Shown here piece after piece: positions 14,501 to 28,400 of a stretch of 64,000 bases of DNA; position 1 is the stretch's first letter, and each line of letters starts with the position of its first letter. Origin of the DNA: Himantopus leucocephalus (lineage: Eukaryota > Chordata > Aves > Charadriiformes > Recurvirostridae). The notes beneath the pieces were generated by a model that was not told the DNA's origin, did not search any database, and saw only the letters and a program-made list of their open reading frames with translations. Made by a program: the position numbers and the translations under genes. The stretch is taken from NCBI GenBank assembly GCA_003993805.1, contig RSEF01000002.1, forward strand, positions 1,439,316 through 1,503,315, read 5' to 3'.

Positions 14501-15212
14501 AACAATGCTTTTTCTCTGCTATTCTTTTATAGTACACCACCATAGATAGCTTCATTGTTTTCTTCTCTTGGATCGTTTCCATTTATTGTACTGGAAAAAT
14601 CTATGTTGGCCATTAATATCACCTAGGGGTCCCAACTGACTATTCTTACGTTCTATATGTTCTCAGTTCCAACAGAGTTATTGCTTATTTACATCTGGGT
14701 AAAGAGGTTCAAAATGGGACCCGGGGCAGTTAGCTTCACATTTTCAGGTGGTAAAGGAAAAATGCAGCTGGAAACTGTAAGTTCACCAAGTTTATATCTA
14801 GCCGATTATTTTATTCTAATTTTAACCTGTGGTAAGAAAAAAAAAATAGACTGGATATTTTGAGTTCACTGTGTTTTTGTTCTTATGAATAACTGGCATA
14901 TTACTTTGCCAAACGGCACCGTAAATCCATGATGGAAAACGTTATGCAGAACCTCTCATTTCTCTTCAGAATAGATACAGCTCCATGCAGAAGAGAACAC
15001 TTGATTTAAAACTGATGCAAGCAGAACTTAGACACTTAGACTTATCGTGTTTGTCAAACAATGAAAGATACTAAGTGTGCAGGAAATAGCAACATCATAA
15101 TCCTAAAATACAAACAATCCACAGAAGGATTTTTTTCTTAATACTTACATATGACTTATCATGGTTGAAAAAACTGTTGTGAATGACAGTATTCTAAATG
15201 TAAAACATCTAG

Positions 15213-15650
15213 GTGGAGACAGACTGGCATGAATTCAGAGAAACAGAGACCTATGAAAGGGCTAAGATTTATGAAAAAATAAGAAATTTTATAACTACTC
15301 TAATCCAACAACGGTTGGAGAGGTCTGAGAGCAATCTTAAAGTAATGAGAGGGATAAGTGTGGCAGAGAGGGAGAAGGGATTCTGCACTGTTAATGCCGT
15401 GGAATATTACCAGGAGGATGGAACAAAATGGAAGAAAAAAGTAATTTAAATTTACTCCAATGAACAACTTTATAATAGTGAGATCTGTCAGGTCCTGGAA
15501 CAGTTTTCCAAGGGTAGTAAATAACTCTTCACATTTAAGAGATCTAAATTCAGGTTTGACAGAGCAGTATAAAAATACTGTAGTAAGCAAGTGTACAATC
15601 AATATACGTACATTACAATTAAAAGAGACTCACAACAGTCTGAAATAAAT
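15213..15650 (+). mobile_element. Probable ancient CR1/LINE remnant
   Basis: A stretch with GTCAGGTCCTGGAACAGTTT followed by TCCAAGGGTAGTAAATAAC parallels the CR1 block that normally reads tggaacaggttgcccag...gaggtggt. The open frame at 15213-15449 is glutamate- and lysine-rich without recognisable domains. It could also be another old amniote LINE family. Confidence 0.4.
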
Positions 15651-15841
15651 GTATTTACTTACTTAATGTTTGCATCCAGGTATTATTTCTGAGAAGTTTC
15701 TTGGAACAAGAAATAAACTGACCTTTTCAATATGACTTTTCCAGTTTTGTATATAATTGGAATCATCCGTAACATTTGGCTGTTAAACAAAACCTAGTGT
15801 ATATACTGATTACACTTTCTTTGGATGGGCTCCAAACTTTC

Positions 15842-15865
15842 NGCTTCCCAAAAAAAAAAAAAAAA
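15842..15865. repeat. Single N and poly(A) run
   Basis: An undetermined base followed shortly by about seventeen As. No duplicated flank is seen here, unlike the other single-N positions. Confidence 0.85.
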
Positions 15866-16407
15866 AGAAATCCTGCAGAAAATGTGACAAATATTTGGGT
15901 GGTTTTTTTCTACATGTTTTTTTTCCAGCTGTTATTTGAAACTGTGCCTTCTCAGGAAATATACTGGGACACAGACAGCATACTATGAATCAAGCTGTCT
16001 AGGAATGTGTGCTGGGTTTCACCTCAGCGATTAGGACACATAGATGTTTACAGCTAGATGTGTACATGGAACTGTCCCATCTCCCATTGCAATCTGTGAC
16101 TGTCCCATCAATATAATTGGTGGAAGGTAGTGAATAATTCGACTGGTCAAATTAATGTATTTTCTACAATATTAGCCTCAAAAGTCGTCACACTCCATTG
16201 GTTTTACTAGTTGATTTCATTACCTAAATATCCAAAGGGTCTACTGCCTAAAGGATCTAATGCTATTGGAGATGTATCTACAGGGAAATGGTGGCCATTA
16301 CAGAGGATCTACAAATCTATATACTGGCAACTTGTTGTGGGGTGGGAGAAGGAATCTCTAATGCCCTTGACACAGAAATATGCCACCTTGATGCCTATAT
16401 TAAAGTA

Positions 16408-16626
16408 ACTGGATATTAGGAAAAATTTCTTCACCAAAAAGGTTGTCAAGCATTGGAACAGGCTGCCCAGGGAAGTAGTGGGGTCACCATCCCTGGAAGT
16501 ACTTATACAACATGTGGATGTGGTGCTGAGGGACATGGTTTAGTGGTGGACTTGGTAGTGTTAGGTTAATGGTTGGACTCAATGACCTTGAGGGTCTTTT
16601 CCAACCTAAATGGTTTGATGATTCTA
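16408..16626 (+). mobile_element. CR1 LINE fragment, 5'-truncated
   Basis: Matches the CR1 3' region: GGATATTAGG, then GGAACAGGCTGCCCAGG, a GGTTGGACTCAATGACCTT stretch and TTCCAACCT near the tail ATGATTCTA. It is diverged from the 9.8 kb copy and looks like a different CR1 subfamily. Confidence 0.92.
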
Positions 16627-17307
16627 AATCCCAGATCTCTTCTGAATATAGGGGGATTGTAGGCACCTGGTTTACATGTAGACATGAACACTGAGATTTC
16701 TGATTTTTTGAGCTGAAAACCACCAGAAACAGCCATTAATAAAAAAATAAAGATAAAATCATGGAGTTCCTAAGGACTGCACAGATGCTGGCATAGGTGA
16801 TGTTTTTTTCAACATGTAGTTTGTTTCTTTTTGAAGGCTTTTGGGGATGTCCGGTTTAAGATGTGAACATCTCATGATTTCTTAGCTGGTCTTGGAAGAG
16901 AGATTATAGGATTGCCAATAACAGAACAATGTATTCCTAGAGCAAAAAAAAAAAAGAGAATCCATGGAGACATATTTCAATCACAGTTTTGCACTGTTAG
17001 GTCTTTCCCTAAAATCCTAGCTTGTGTAGTATCTGAGGGGTATATCACATGAAATGAGATTGTGAGAGATCATCTTATTCTCTGGGCTTCTGGCAATTAC
17101 TGACCTTTTGAAATGTGTAGCCAAGTAAAAAACTGAGACACATGTTGTTGATCTTACTGCCACAGAGATTTGAACCAACACTCATGGAGCAGAGTATAGC
17201 TGTGAAAATAACAAGATGACTTCCCTCTTACATAGCTACTCTGGATGGCCGTCTCATAGCTCAGCACAAGCTACCTGTTCTCACACAGGCTTCACAGTGA
17301 AAACTGA

Positions 17308-17470
17308 TTTTAAGGAGCGAAGTTGTGGAGTCTGCGTCCTTGGAGATATCCAAAAGCCAGCTAGACACATTCTTGAGCAACCAGCTCTAGGTAGCCCTGC
17401 TTGAGCAGGGGGGTTGGACCAGATGACCCCCAGCAGTCCCTTCCAACCTCAACCATTCTGTAACTCTGTG
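17308..17470 (+). mobile_element. CR1 LINE fragment, 5'-truncated
   Basis: Contains the CR1 3' landmarks GTTGTGGAGTCTGCGTCC, GGTTGGACCAGATGACC and CCCTTCCAACCTCAACC, and ends in an ATTCTGTAACTCTGTGA tail. Confidence 0.92.
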
Positions 17471-19885
17471 AAGAGGTGGATAAAGAACAACAATGTTTTG
17501 AACATAGGTACATTTTTTTTTTTTGGTGTGTAAAACATAACCTGGAAATAAATCTAAGAGGAGATTACTTGAAAATGAAACAAATAAATAAAGATGTTTG
17601 TCTTCACTGCCTGCTGAATGAAAATAAGTTAGTTATCCTCCATGAAAGGCTCTGAGATGGAAAACAAGCAGCTTGTTTCATATGATAGAAAAGGAGTGAG
17701 GCAAGGGATCAGAGGAGAAAGATGACATACCAGTTAAGGAAAGGCGGAGGAAGATTCAGGATGTGTAGTAGTAAGATACGGTTGCATAGGTTAAGATCTG
17801 AGACAAAAGGTACAAGATGGTGAAAGCCCAAAAGACACCTGTCTTTCTGTGGATGTACAGAAAAAGTAATTTCCAACAATATATTAGCTGGAGTAAGGTG
17901 GGATAGCTAATGACATAAGAGTCTTTTCCAAAAACACGGAAATATATGTATTCCCTATGAAACTTTGCAGTTTATCTCTAGTTCCTCAAAGGATGGTGAA
18001 GAGAAGAAGCCACACTGAGCAGGATGAGAATTCAGAGTGGACAGGTCTGCACAGGGGTGGCAGCTGGAAAATGAGGCCATGCAGAGTTAAGATGTAGAAG
18101 GGGAAACATGAGGTAAGTGCTGATGTGAGTCATTCTGACACACCATTAATTATGTTTCCAACCCTGGAATGAGATTGTGTCCGTCCTGTATGTTTGTCAA
18201 GGTGGAAAGTGCTAGCACAAGCCTGAGTGTGTGTCAAAGACGCTTCCAAAGGGAATTAGGTGAGGCTGAAATGATTCCTTATGGCTGACATTTCATCCTC
18301 TCCTGTTAGGAGAAACGGTATTGGACAAATGTTCACTGAGTGTGATGTAAAGCTTGAGATTCACCTCACCTTTAGCCTTCTGAAAATGAAGGAGCAAGTT
18401 CCTCTCTAGGGAGAAGCTGGTGCTTCCAGGCAATGGTTTGTGTCACCTCTTTTGACACTGTACTGGGACAGGGTGCATCGCCTTCTGACAGTGTCGATCT
18501 TTATCTATTGTCAATACAGGGGACCCACACAACTTTTGTACACCTAGGCATTGGGTTTAAATTCCCACACACCATTAGTTAGCCTTTTAAGCTGGGAAAA
18601 CCTTCACCATTGTGTAGCTGAGATATCCACATAAGGCTGGCAGATACACCAGAGAGACAGCACAAGGAGGCCTCATATTTCTGGCGTAGCTGCTGAAGGC
18701 CAGGCAAGACACTGCAATGCATAAAGTGGTGCCAGAGACTTATGTTTAGGTAGAAGAATTGAACCATGTACTGGTCTGCTGACTGACTCCCCAGAGTCCA
18801 CTGACTGCTGTCTAAATTCATTGGGCAATATGAAGTTTCCATGCAGTGTGATCCTGATACAAACCTGCTAATCCAGCAGCACTTTTCTACCCCCACGTCC
18901 ACTTAAGCTGGGATTACCTCACAGTGACTGATGTAGAGGCGTTCTTTGTTTCATTTTATAATCATATTGCAATGATAATTGTGTTTAATATTTTGCTTCA
19001 CTCCCAACCTACAGAATTATTGAATTCTCAGAGATAACAAGGATGGGAGTAGTCCTAAAGCATCAAAAGTCTTGCACAGGCTTCATGTCCTTTAACACAT
19101 ACACAATTGTAAAGAAGCATGAGGCAGATCAGAAAGTTTTCAAGTCAGAATCAAAGACAGTTTTAGAAAACTTTCAGTTTTCTCCTTTTCACCTCTGTAA
19201 ACTGGATATACGAGTGCTCTTGAGTAAGACTTCCCTGTCTGCTACTGATGGGAAACATATGTGCAGAAAATACACTGGAGAAACAGTTCAAGAACATGTT
19301 ATTCTAGGAGAAATGTTATTTATGCGATCCTGCCAAAGATATCGAGACTTTAGGTAATTGGCAGTGTATGTGCTCTCTGGGCAATTCAGTACCCACCACT
19401 GTGCAAGCAAACGTTCCTGTAAGTATAAAAGATCTTCATTATTTAGGACTCTGCATTATGTGTTATTCCCCCCTTCTTTCATGGATATTATGGTTAGAGT
19501 GAGCCACTCTGAGCGTTTATCCTGGAAAAGTCAATGCAAATGAACGTTTGGAAGATCAAGAGTTTCAGTTTGTGAGACCCTGAGCCCCCAGCAATCAAGT
19601 GCCCTGATTCCTGTCCTTACCATTAGTGAAACCCATAACACTGGCATTGCTGGAGAATTTTGGACTATTGCTGAGCACATGGAAGGACAGGAGTAGAAGC
19701 CTTGAATGCCAGCCGTTCCTCACGCTGTGTCCAGACCGTGTGGACACAGTGCAGTGAGACAGAGAAGTAATTTCACCAGTTGCTTGTTCTGCAAGTCTGA
19801 TTTGTAACTATAGCTTTTGGCATAAAGATTCATAAAGAAAATTTTGGAAACTTCTGAGTGAGTCAAAATGTTTCTCTTCAAGTTG

Positions 19886-19998
19886 ATAATCCTGAAGGTA
19901 CCAAAGAGTCCAGGTGTCCATGAACTGCTGGCCACCTTGCANATAATCCTGAAGGTACCAAAGAGTCCAGGTGTCCATGAACTGCTGACCACCTTGCA
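19886..19998. repeat. Near-identical direct duplication across a single N (19942)
   Basis: A 56-base copy (19886-19941) repeats at 19943-19998 with one substitution (GGCC against GACC), with one N between. Probably unmerged contig ends. Confidence 0.93.
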
Positions 19999-20979
19999 AA
20001 GGGTGTGAAGGGATGACGTGGAGTATTTTGGATTTTCCCAAAACTGCTGCAGATTGCACATGAGTACAAAAGAGTCAGGAGATAAAGGGAGACTACAGAA
20101 CATACAAACATTAGGAACTTGGGAGCTGGAAAGACCAAAGTCTGTCTTCAAAACCCAAAGCAACAAATAAAACATTTGAAGAGAACTGTCTGCAAGAACC
20201 TGCCACAGGAAAAGTTACAGACATGGATACAAAGGAAAGAACAGAGAAGTTGTTTAGCTTAAACTCAGCAGACATCAGACAGAACTAAAAAGGCCTCCAG
20301 AACCGGGTAGGAAAGACATATTATCATTGTGCTAAAATAATAAAGATTATATGTTAAAAAATTGAAAGACTAAACAGAATGTTGTTCTATGAGCCAACAG
20401 CAGTACAGTTATCTGTTCCCCTGATAAGAAAATGAAGGACCCCGCATCAAGAATAAACAAGATCATATGGTCAGCAGAAGAGGCCCTTTTGGAAGTGTTT
20501 TATCATGTCAACAAATGTCTTTACATCATCCAGTTTTCCAGATATCTTTCAAGTTCTTGGGGCTTCAGGAAAGCACCTAAGAGAGAAAAAGCTAAAGATA
20601 ATCTTGGTCCGATGCTGTTTAATGCTTAGGAACCAGCCCATGAGAATATAATATCTTTGTGAGTTTAGTTTTCTGGTATTACAACAAAGGTAAATAATAA
20701 ATAGGACAAGAATGACTAAATATTTACAGTTCAGTCAAATTTGTTTTAATCAGGGCAAACTGAAGGTAAAGTGCCTGGGAGACAAGGCTGCAGGTTCTAC
20801 ATGTGGGAGGGGAGAAATTTATCTGGCAAGTGGCAAGTGAAGCATCAATAACTGTCTCAGTGTGAACTATTATAAAAAAAAAAGACCAGTGCAACTTTTG
20901 GATGTACACGGAGAACATTCAGTAGAAGACAGAAAGTGACCTTGTCTCTGTAAATTACACCATTTAAAACATTTGTTAA

Positions 20980-21135
20980 ATGATGTATCCAGCCCTGGAG
21001 TACACATTTCAGAAAAGACATCTAAACAATGGAGAGAGTTCAGAGGAGAACCACAAATACAATTCAGGGCAGGAAAACAAATCTTTCATTATGAAGCCTA
21101 AGAACCTTCATTTTTTTCAGCTTGTTGCAAGGAAG
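20980..21135 (+). mobile_element. Probable old CR1-like LINE remnant
   Basis: Text such as TCCAGCCCTGGAGTACACAT and GAGTTCAGAGGAGAACCAC resembles the part of CR1 that precedes the ORF2 C-terminus. Similarity is weak and the boundaries are guesses. Confidence 0.45.
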
Positions 21136-24100
21136 GCTAAGGCACAATGCCATCTGATGAAAACAACTCCTGGTTAACAACCTTAAGCTGTCCCAACGGC
21201 TCTGCCTGGAACTATTATCTCCATCTCTTTGAGAAGACTGGAGAAATCTTGTAGCAGGCTTCATATGTGGCTCTCTGGTAGATGAAAACAGAAAATGAAA
21301 ATAAACACTCGCATGCTAACACCTCAAAGTATTTGAGTTCAACTATGTTTTGGGATAGGATGAGGCACCAGAAATGTCTACCCAAATCTTACATCTTATT
21401 GGATGTTCAGGCTGTCCAGATGGCAGGAGATATTCTAGAGATAAACACCTACTTTACTTCTTTCTGTGTCCACAATACATCTCTAACATCCCTCGCTTTT
21501 TAGGAGTAGAAGACATCAAATGTAAACAAAATAATACAAACTGTCAGTCCTTTGGAAAAGTTAGCTTCTGAAATATTATTGAAGAACGTGCATTTAATTG
21601 GTGTGAAACTGTTCAGTTTGCATATTTACTGCCCATCTCAGTCCCATTTCAGGCTCCTCACTTTGCACAGAGAGTGGAAGAAAGAGTGAGGGCTACATTT
21701 GGTGGAACTATTATTGTAAATAACTTGAATCACGGTCTGTGTCAGTCACAGTCCCTGTCATGGTGTCTCATCTGGACAAGGGGGAACTGCTTTTTCAGCC
21801 ATTGCAATCCATTGTTCATGAGAGCCAAAATGATTATAACAATTGATCACCTCTATATGATTACAGAATGATGGACACCCAAGCCATGGTTGGTCTTATA
21901 TTTATATGGCACTAAAGGACTGTAGTCTGGAAGGTGTGTTTGATATTCCCAGAAGGTCAGTGTGCTCTTGATTTTGGGAGCTGCTATTTAGCAAGACCTG
22001 CTGGGCTTCAGCTAATGTTTGCATCTCAGGCAATTTGTACAACAATATTACCAGCCAAAACTGCCTGCATATGCTAGCAACAAAGTCCAGCTGTTCCTTT
22101 TTTATTTCCCTTGAGGTTCCCTCTCTCAGATAAACTGACATTTTTCCTTCCACCAAATTCAATCCTGGCATAATTCTAGTATGAAACATACACAGTTGAG
22201 CCAAACTTTGCAATGATCATTTGCTTGATTATCAGTTTTCCCTTCCTAGCTGTTCACTTGTCTGGATCTACGGTGGTGGATAACCAAAGAAAACAGGATC
22301 TACCCTGATCCAGATCTGCAGCTGCTTTGCTAACAGAAATGCCACTGCTCTGTGGCATAAGAACCCCCCATATCTACTATTTACTTTTGTGTTGTTGATC
22401 CACTTGTCCAAGCTATGTGTTCACTGCCAAATTCTATTATTTGTGTCATCTTTCAGAACACAGAAAATCATTCAGTCTCACTCTTCTTTTCCTCCCACCA
22501 TTGTTCCAGTTATTATGAGAAAGCGAATTAATTTCTGGGGAAGACAATTTATGGAACACTGTTTAGCCTCTGTTGCTCGCCTGTGTTGCAAACAACCAGC
22601 TGAGCAGAGACACATCCTTTCAGGACACACATCTTAGTGTAAATTCTGAAACCCCTGTTCGTTATACGTATTTCCATCCCAGATGGCTCCTTCAGGTTAG
22701 AGCAGATATGGGGGCCGGGGGCTAAATTTTTCCCTCAGAAATCCCTTGGAAGCTAAAAGTCAAACCCTGAGTTGTTCTGCTGGATGCCACCAGACTAGGG
22801 AGCTTCTTCCCCTTCTTTCAAGCCAACCAAAGGGACTTGACAGGAGATTCCCATCTCCCCTCCTGCCCAGCAAAGGCAAAAGGAGATGCAGAGCCACCAC
22901 ATGTGAAGAAAGTTAACCTCCATCCAATTCCATGATGATCTGATCCAACTCTCATGTAAGTCAGCTGTTCCTTTTTTACATCAATGGGAGATGAAGACAC
23001 AACCTTCTCCCTTTCCTAGTGATACACCATCCCACATTATGGCAGAAATCTTGTTGGAGTGAGATTTGTTGTGTGAGGGACAGCACTGCTGTTTGAAATG
23101 AACCAGACAGCTGTCTAGTTTTTCCTGTTTCTTCCTTGTTCAGAAAGTCTTAGCCATTGAGTGTCATCTTTCCTCCCATTTTTTCACCTTCCCTGAAGAC
23201 ACTCAGGTCTTCCTGCTATGTAATCCGCGTTACAAAGTGGGAATGCAGAGCAGGGATGAACCTCTAAAGCCTACAAACTCCTACAATTCACTCAAAAGCA
23301 GTTCATTTAAACCACTCTCCCTATAAACAGGTATTCAGAATTAAGATTTATTTGCCTACTGCTGACTTGATTTTACTTAGGTTTTGCCTTACAAACCTTG
23401 TATCTTGGAACCTCTTCTTTCCTTCAAAGCAATCTCATGGCTTATGGCAGTGTTTGGAGTTCTTTTTAAATTCATTTTCTGAGAATTTAACACATCGATG
23501 CAATACTTCTGTGGCTATATACTTTAATGGGATAAACAGTAATGGGCACATACAAAGACAGCGTTTGAACCACTCACAGGTATTCCAGTAGTCCCACTGG
23601 AAGAAAAGCTTGAAAAAATATCTGATATAAAAACACATACTTCCACAGCAGAGTATAAATACTTAGTCTGGAATTACTGAGAACTCCGTAAACCCTGGTA
23701 GGGGGTATAATTATCTCAGCCTTCATTGAAGAAGGGAATGAATGCACAAATTAAGGGTGTGGCCCAGCTCTCGTTATGCCACATTAGCCATAGCTGGTTC
23801 CTCTCCGGCTGTCTTTTACCATCCGTTAAAGGAAAGTTTCTACCCAGCTAGCTGAGACACACCACCACACGATGTGCACATTCATAATCTATTTCTGTCC
23901 AAGCCAAAGGGTTTATTTTAAGTCACTGCTCTGTGAGCACGTTTGAGTCTCCTCTAAACATAAACCCTGACCCCAATTTACCTGTGGGATGGGGACTGTC
24001 CAGGGCAGGGATGGCACTAGATACAGGCATGTTTTAAACCACTACAGCAAATTAGAAAAGCTCATTTTATGCCAGGATGAATGTTTTATGTCCTGATGCA

Positions 24101-25333
24101 GCATCAATGAATCAGTGTGAACGCACTCAGTGTCAAACAGCGAGCTGCTAGCATGCCTTTACAGAGTGCAAATCTGCATGCACTAAACACTTATTTCCTT
24201 TTAACATCAGGAAAAGATGGAAAAATAAGAGGGAATATTATAGGGACCATTCTGTACTGGTGAGATAAGCAATGAATTACACATCCACAAAACTGATAGA
24301 TGACTTTTGGAGAGGCCCAAACTTTTAATGCTTCTTAGATGTCAGCTTTGCTTCTCTGAAAGAAAGCTAGTTCCTAATATAATTTATAGATTTTTTTTTT
24401 TTTTTTAAGCTGTGCATCTCACACTGCGTCTTCTGAAACTTAGCTCGTTTGTTTTTTGGCAAACTTTCTAGATAGACTCCATGGTTCTGCACATTGATGT
24501 TTTTCTGTAAGGAAGGAAAAAGGTGGTCCCTATAGATATTCATATCATGCGTGCGAACTTATTTAGAATTACTGCTGCAAGGAATAATTAATCTCTCCCC
24601 ATCTGTTTTTATTTCATTTTATTTTTTTACATTCAGATGGGATCCCAAGTTGTAATGATGGTAAGATATTTGCAATGATCCGTATCATGTAGGGAGATAG
24701 TTTAAGGTTACTCATAATATTTATTTCACTTTTAATTAATTGGCTCCAAAGCTTATGTCTTCACTGGTGTCCTCATTTTCTTGTTTAGAAATAAAACAAG
24801 CCAAAAAGATGTTGGTAATCCCAAGGAAGACAAAATAAAGTTCTCAGAAAAAGGCTGAACTATGTTTATAGCAAGTTACAGTACCCACAGAGGCACAGGG
24901 ATGAAACTGTGTCTTCAAAGGTGCACAAATGCCCATAGTTATTATTCCTGACTATTCAGAAATGGGATGACAGGTGCTACCTTCAATAAAAAGAGAGAGA
25001 AGACAGTTGATAGGAGAGCTTTATTACCAAAGATGCTTTAGGAGACCGTGTCAGTGAACACAGAGAAGGAGTAGTATGTGCAGTGCTGTGTTTTGTCTAC
25101 GCTAGAGACAACACCATCTCCACTCACCTGAGTATAAAGAAATACTTGAGCTTGAGACTATGGACAACTCGAGGCTTGGATGAAATTTCTCTGTCTGAGA
25201 TCTTCACTGAGAGCAAGATTAATTTGATCTACCTTAAGCCATCTAGCAGTTAAGTACTGAGTTTAAGCTGATCATCTGAGGTTCCTCTATAGCTAGTGGA
25301 GGAAGACAGACACTTTCTGAAAGTGATTTGTGT

Positions 25334-25480
25334 CATAGAATCATAGAATGGTTTGGGTTGGAAAGGACCTTAAAGATCATCTAGTTCCAACCCCCTGCCA
25401 TGGGCAGGGACACCTTCCACTTGACCAGGTTACTCAAAGCCCCATCCAACCTGCCCTTGAACACCTCCAGGGGTGGGTCA
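25334..25480 (-). mobile_element. CR1 LINE fragment on the minus strand
   Basis: Begins on the + strand with the reverse complement of the CR1 tail (CATAGAATCATAGAATGG), then GGTTGGAAAGGACCTTAAAG and the ACCTTCCACTTGACCAGG block. The copy stops abruptly at about 25480, which is the usual 5' truncation. It is well preserved and so probably young. Confidence 0.95.
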
Positions 25481-28400
25481 TCTTGATGTATGGCAGAGGA
25501 AAGGTAGATCTTCTTCAGGGTGGAGGTCATTGCATTTCCTTTAAATCCACCCTCCTGATGTAGAGTAGCATGTAGAGTCTTCTGTCCTTTCATGTGCAGG
25601 TCACAAGGGGATTTGCAGGATGCCAGATATGTGACAAATGGCCATGTCCTCTTCTGTCATGGCTGTGCAAGCCCGAAAGGCAATCAGTATGAGACTCACT
25701 GTGAAAAAGGACAAATCTTAGCTAAGGGTCTTGCTGATATTTTGCCTACATGTGCCTGTATACCTGGGCCATATAAGTCCTCACTTTATAAAGTAACTGC
25801 AGCATGAGGTTCCTGAGGTTCAGTAGATCTACTGGTGTGTGTGCTGGTTAATCATGTGGCTAAATATAGTGTTTCCTTTTGAAATACAACCACCAGAAAA
25901 CTGATTCAGCCTGTCACAGTTAATGTCCACATGACTATAATCCATTCCCAGTTATAACTCATGTTTTTGTTACAACCAGAGTAGATAATGTTGGCAGATC
26001 TTACTGCTTCCCCAGTGCCAACCTGCTCTACGCTTGTTGCCGGAGAAACATGGTAGGTCTTGCTAATAATTTGTGGCACAAACAAGTATAAGCATTTCAT
26101 ATATCAAAGTTTACTTTGAAGTAAAGCTCTGGTCAACATGGTCAATGGTGTCTCTGGCATCATGCATCCAAAGTGGATGTATTAACAGATGCAATGAGTC
26201 CAGTGCCAAAGGTGACTGTTTCTTTCCACTGACTGTAAGGGAAACAAGTGCAACTAACATCATGGTAGCTCCCTGAAGTCAGATGAGATGACTGCCACTA
26301 TTACTAAGGATTTTCTTTTCTTTAAGTCTGACACATAGGTGAGTTGCAATAGATATGTTATTTCTTGACCTTAGTCAAACTTTGAGTTTTCTGTTCCTGT
26401 GAGCACGGGAGGACAGTATCAGCAGGGATTGTGAAACTGCAGTAAGTGCATGACTGCTGGAAAACTATACCTGAGAGACAGTTAACAATGGTTCATTTTC
26501 AAAATTGAGGATGTTATTGAGATAGCGGCTCTGCTAGGATCTTGTTCCGGTGTGTTATTTTCAATTGGTTTATGTCTTGAGTGATGGAGTAGTGATCAGG
26601 TGTTAAACTAGCAAATATTATTGAGTTAGAAGGGGCAGCAGTACTCAGGACATGAGAGATTAGAATTTAAGATGAACCTTGTGAATTGTGAAACTGGTCT
26701 GAAGTACAAAGGAAGTTATCCTATAGAGAAAATTCACAGTGTTATAATCATACAAACACCAGATAAAGAACTACATTTACGGAAGTCAAGAGGACCAAAA
26801 AGGAAATTTTGTAAGAAAATAAGTTGATTAGTCTAGAAAAAAATAAGACTAATAATCTTTAAAAATCCCACACATTTTCGAGAGGAAGGGAATAAATTGT
26901 TTTCCAAGGCACATGTTGTTGGGCTTTAATTGCAAGAAGGGAAATTTGGGAAGTTTGGATGTTAGGAAACCTTTCTAACAGTAGGCACTGGAACTGATCA
27001 TCTAAAGGGGTACAAAAATCACCATCCATGAGGAAGATCTTCAAGACAGCCTAGATAAACTGCTGTCAGGAGGATTGTAAGTGTAATTGGAGATGCAGGA
27101 AAAACTAAGTAACCTCCCAAGATGCTCCATTTACTATGGAGTTCTGGCACAGCATTCTGTAAGGCGTACAAGTGCTCTGCCTACGGTTACTTTATCGCTT
27201 TATTTCTGCAGCCTGTACAAAGATGGTGAGTTACTTTGCTGCTGCGATGTGATCTCACAGATTAAAGTCCAGCTGATGCTTCACAGACTGTTGTTGTGTG
27301 ATAAACCTGACAAAGTTCACCTCAAGGCTTTTTCCTGCTTGGGAAATAGGTCACAAGTTCCACCTCAAGGTCTCCCTTTTATTTTCATATCAGCTCAACA
27401 TCCAGTGACCTATAACACTTGGCAGTTAAGAGAAATTTGCTATTATAAAGAAGTGTCTGATGTTGAATCAGCACCTCGGACTGTGCCAAAAGACAAGCTG
27501 TGAGCCTGAGCGATTGAGCCGTGGTGAAACAGAACACAGAGCACACAGCAATGATGAAATCTGGGTAACAAAACTCATAAAAATTACATAAAAAGCCTCT
27601 CTGAAAACAAATGGCAAAACAACCAAATAATCAGCATTGCTCCAGTGAAGCTTTGCAGCTTGTGGGAGTAGAAGATCAGACCTGATTTCTCCCACACATT
27701 AAAAAACCAAACGAAGAGTGATACCATACCAAAAACACTCCTATAGCAATAACAATGGGTTATTCACCTTTTGTGTTTGTAATGAACTACCAAGGCTTTC
27801 ATTAGCACAGTCACTGATGTGTCATGCCCAATATTCCTGGCAGACTTGTTATTTTATGTAACACAATGTGCAGGGCAAAAAAAAAAGAAGAAAAAAAAAT
27901 TGGTCAACCTCCCAGTGATGCACTGGGCACAGGAAACTCAAAATGACAATTGTTGCTAAATATATTCACTGAGAAAAAAATAATAATAATTGGAATTTAA
28001 CCCTCAATGTGGTGGCATTTTCTAGGATTGCCAAAGAAACCAAACATTTCCCAAGACAACTGTGTTTAAGTTACACATATATGAGAAGCTTTGTTTGGAG
28101 AAAGACGTAAGATTTTCTCGCATTTTACGGTAAGGGATTCATACTCCCTTTCTCACAAAAATGGCTTGCTCTGAAAGTGTGTTGACATTTGTTTAACATC
28201 CATTGCTGCTCTAAGAGGGACATGGGTTGGTATATTAATGCTGCTGCAAGTTGCCTGCTGCTAAGCAGCAGAGTGTGTGGTTTCTCTCTCCAGCATAAGC
28301 TTGGGGAAAAGAAATGCCTATTTTGGAAGATGCCTTCAGACAAAAGATGACCCTGATGAAAGCCAACTTTTCTACACCCTTTCTCTAGCACTACATGCTG

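Larger units (their letters stand above)
10212..16407. other. Intergenic sequence between CR1 copies
   Basis: Contains the N-joined duplication at 11.3-11.5 kb and the old LINE-like remnant at 15.2-15.6 kb. The longest frame (13860-14285) has no recognisable domain. Confidence 0.6.
17471..25333. other. Intergenic sequence
   Basis: Contains the N-joined duplication at 19.9 kb and a possible CR1 remnant at 21.0 kb. I see no exon, RNA gene or clear promoter. Confidence 0.6.

Noticed and set aside
19720..20175. A 151-codon minus-strand frame with an internal repeat
   Set aside because: The repeat comes from the duplicated segment around the N at 19942, an assembly artefact.
27087..27503. A 138-codon + strand frame
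   Set aside because: It begins at the end of an old CR1 fragment and shows no protein similarity.
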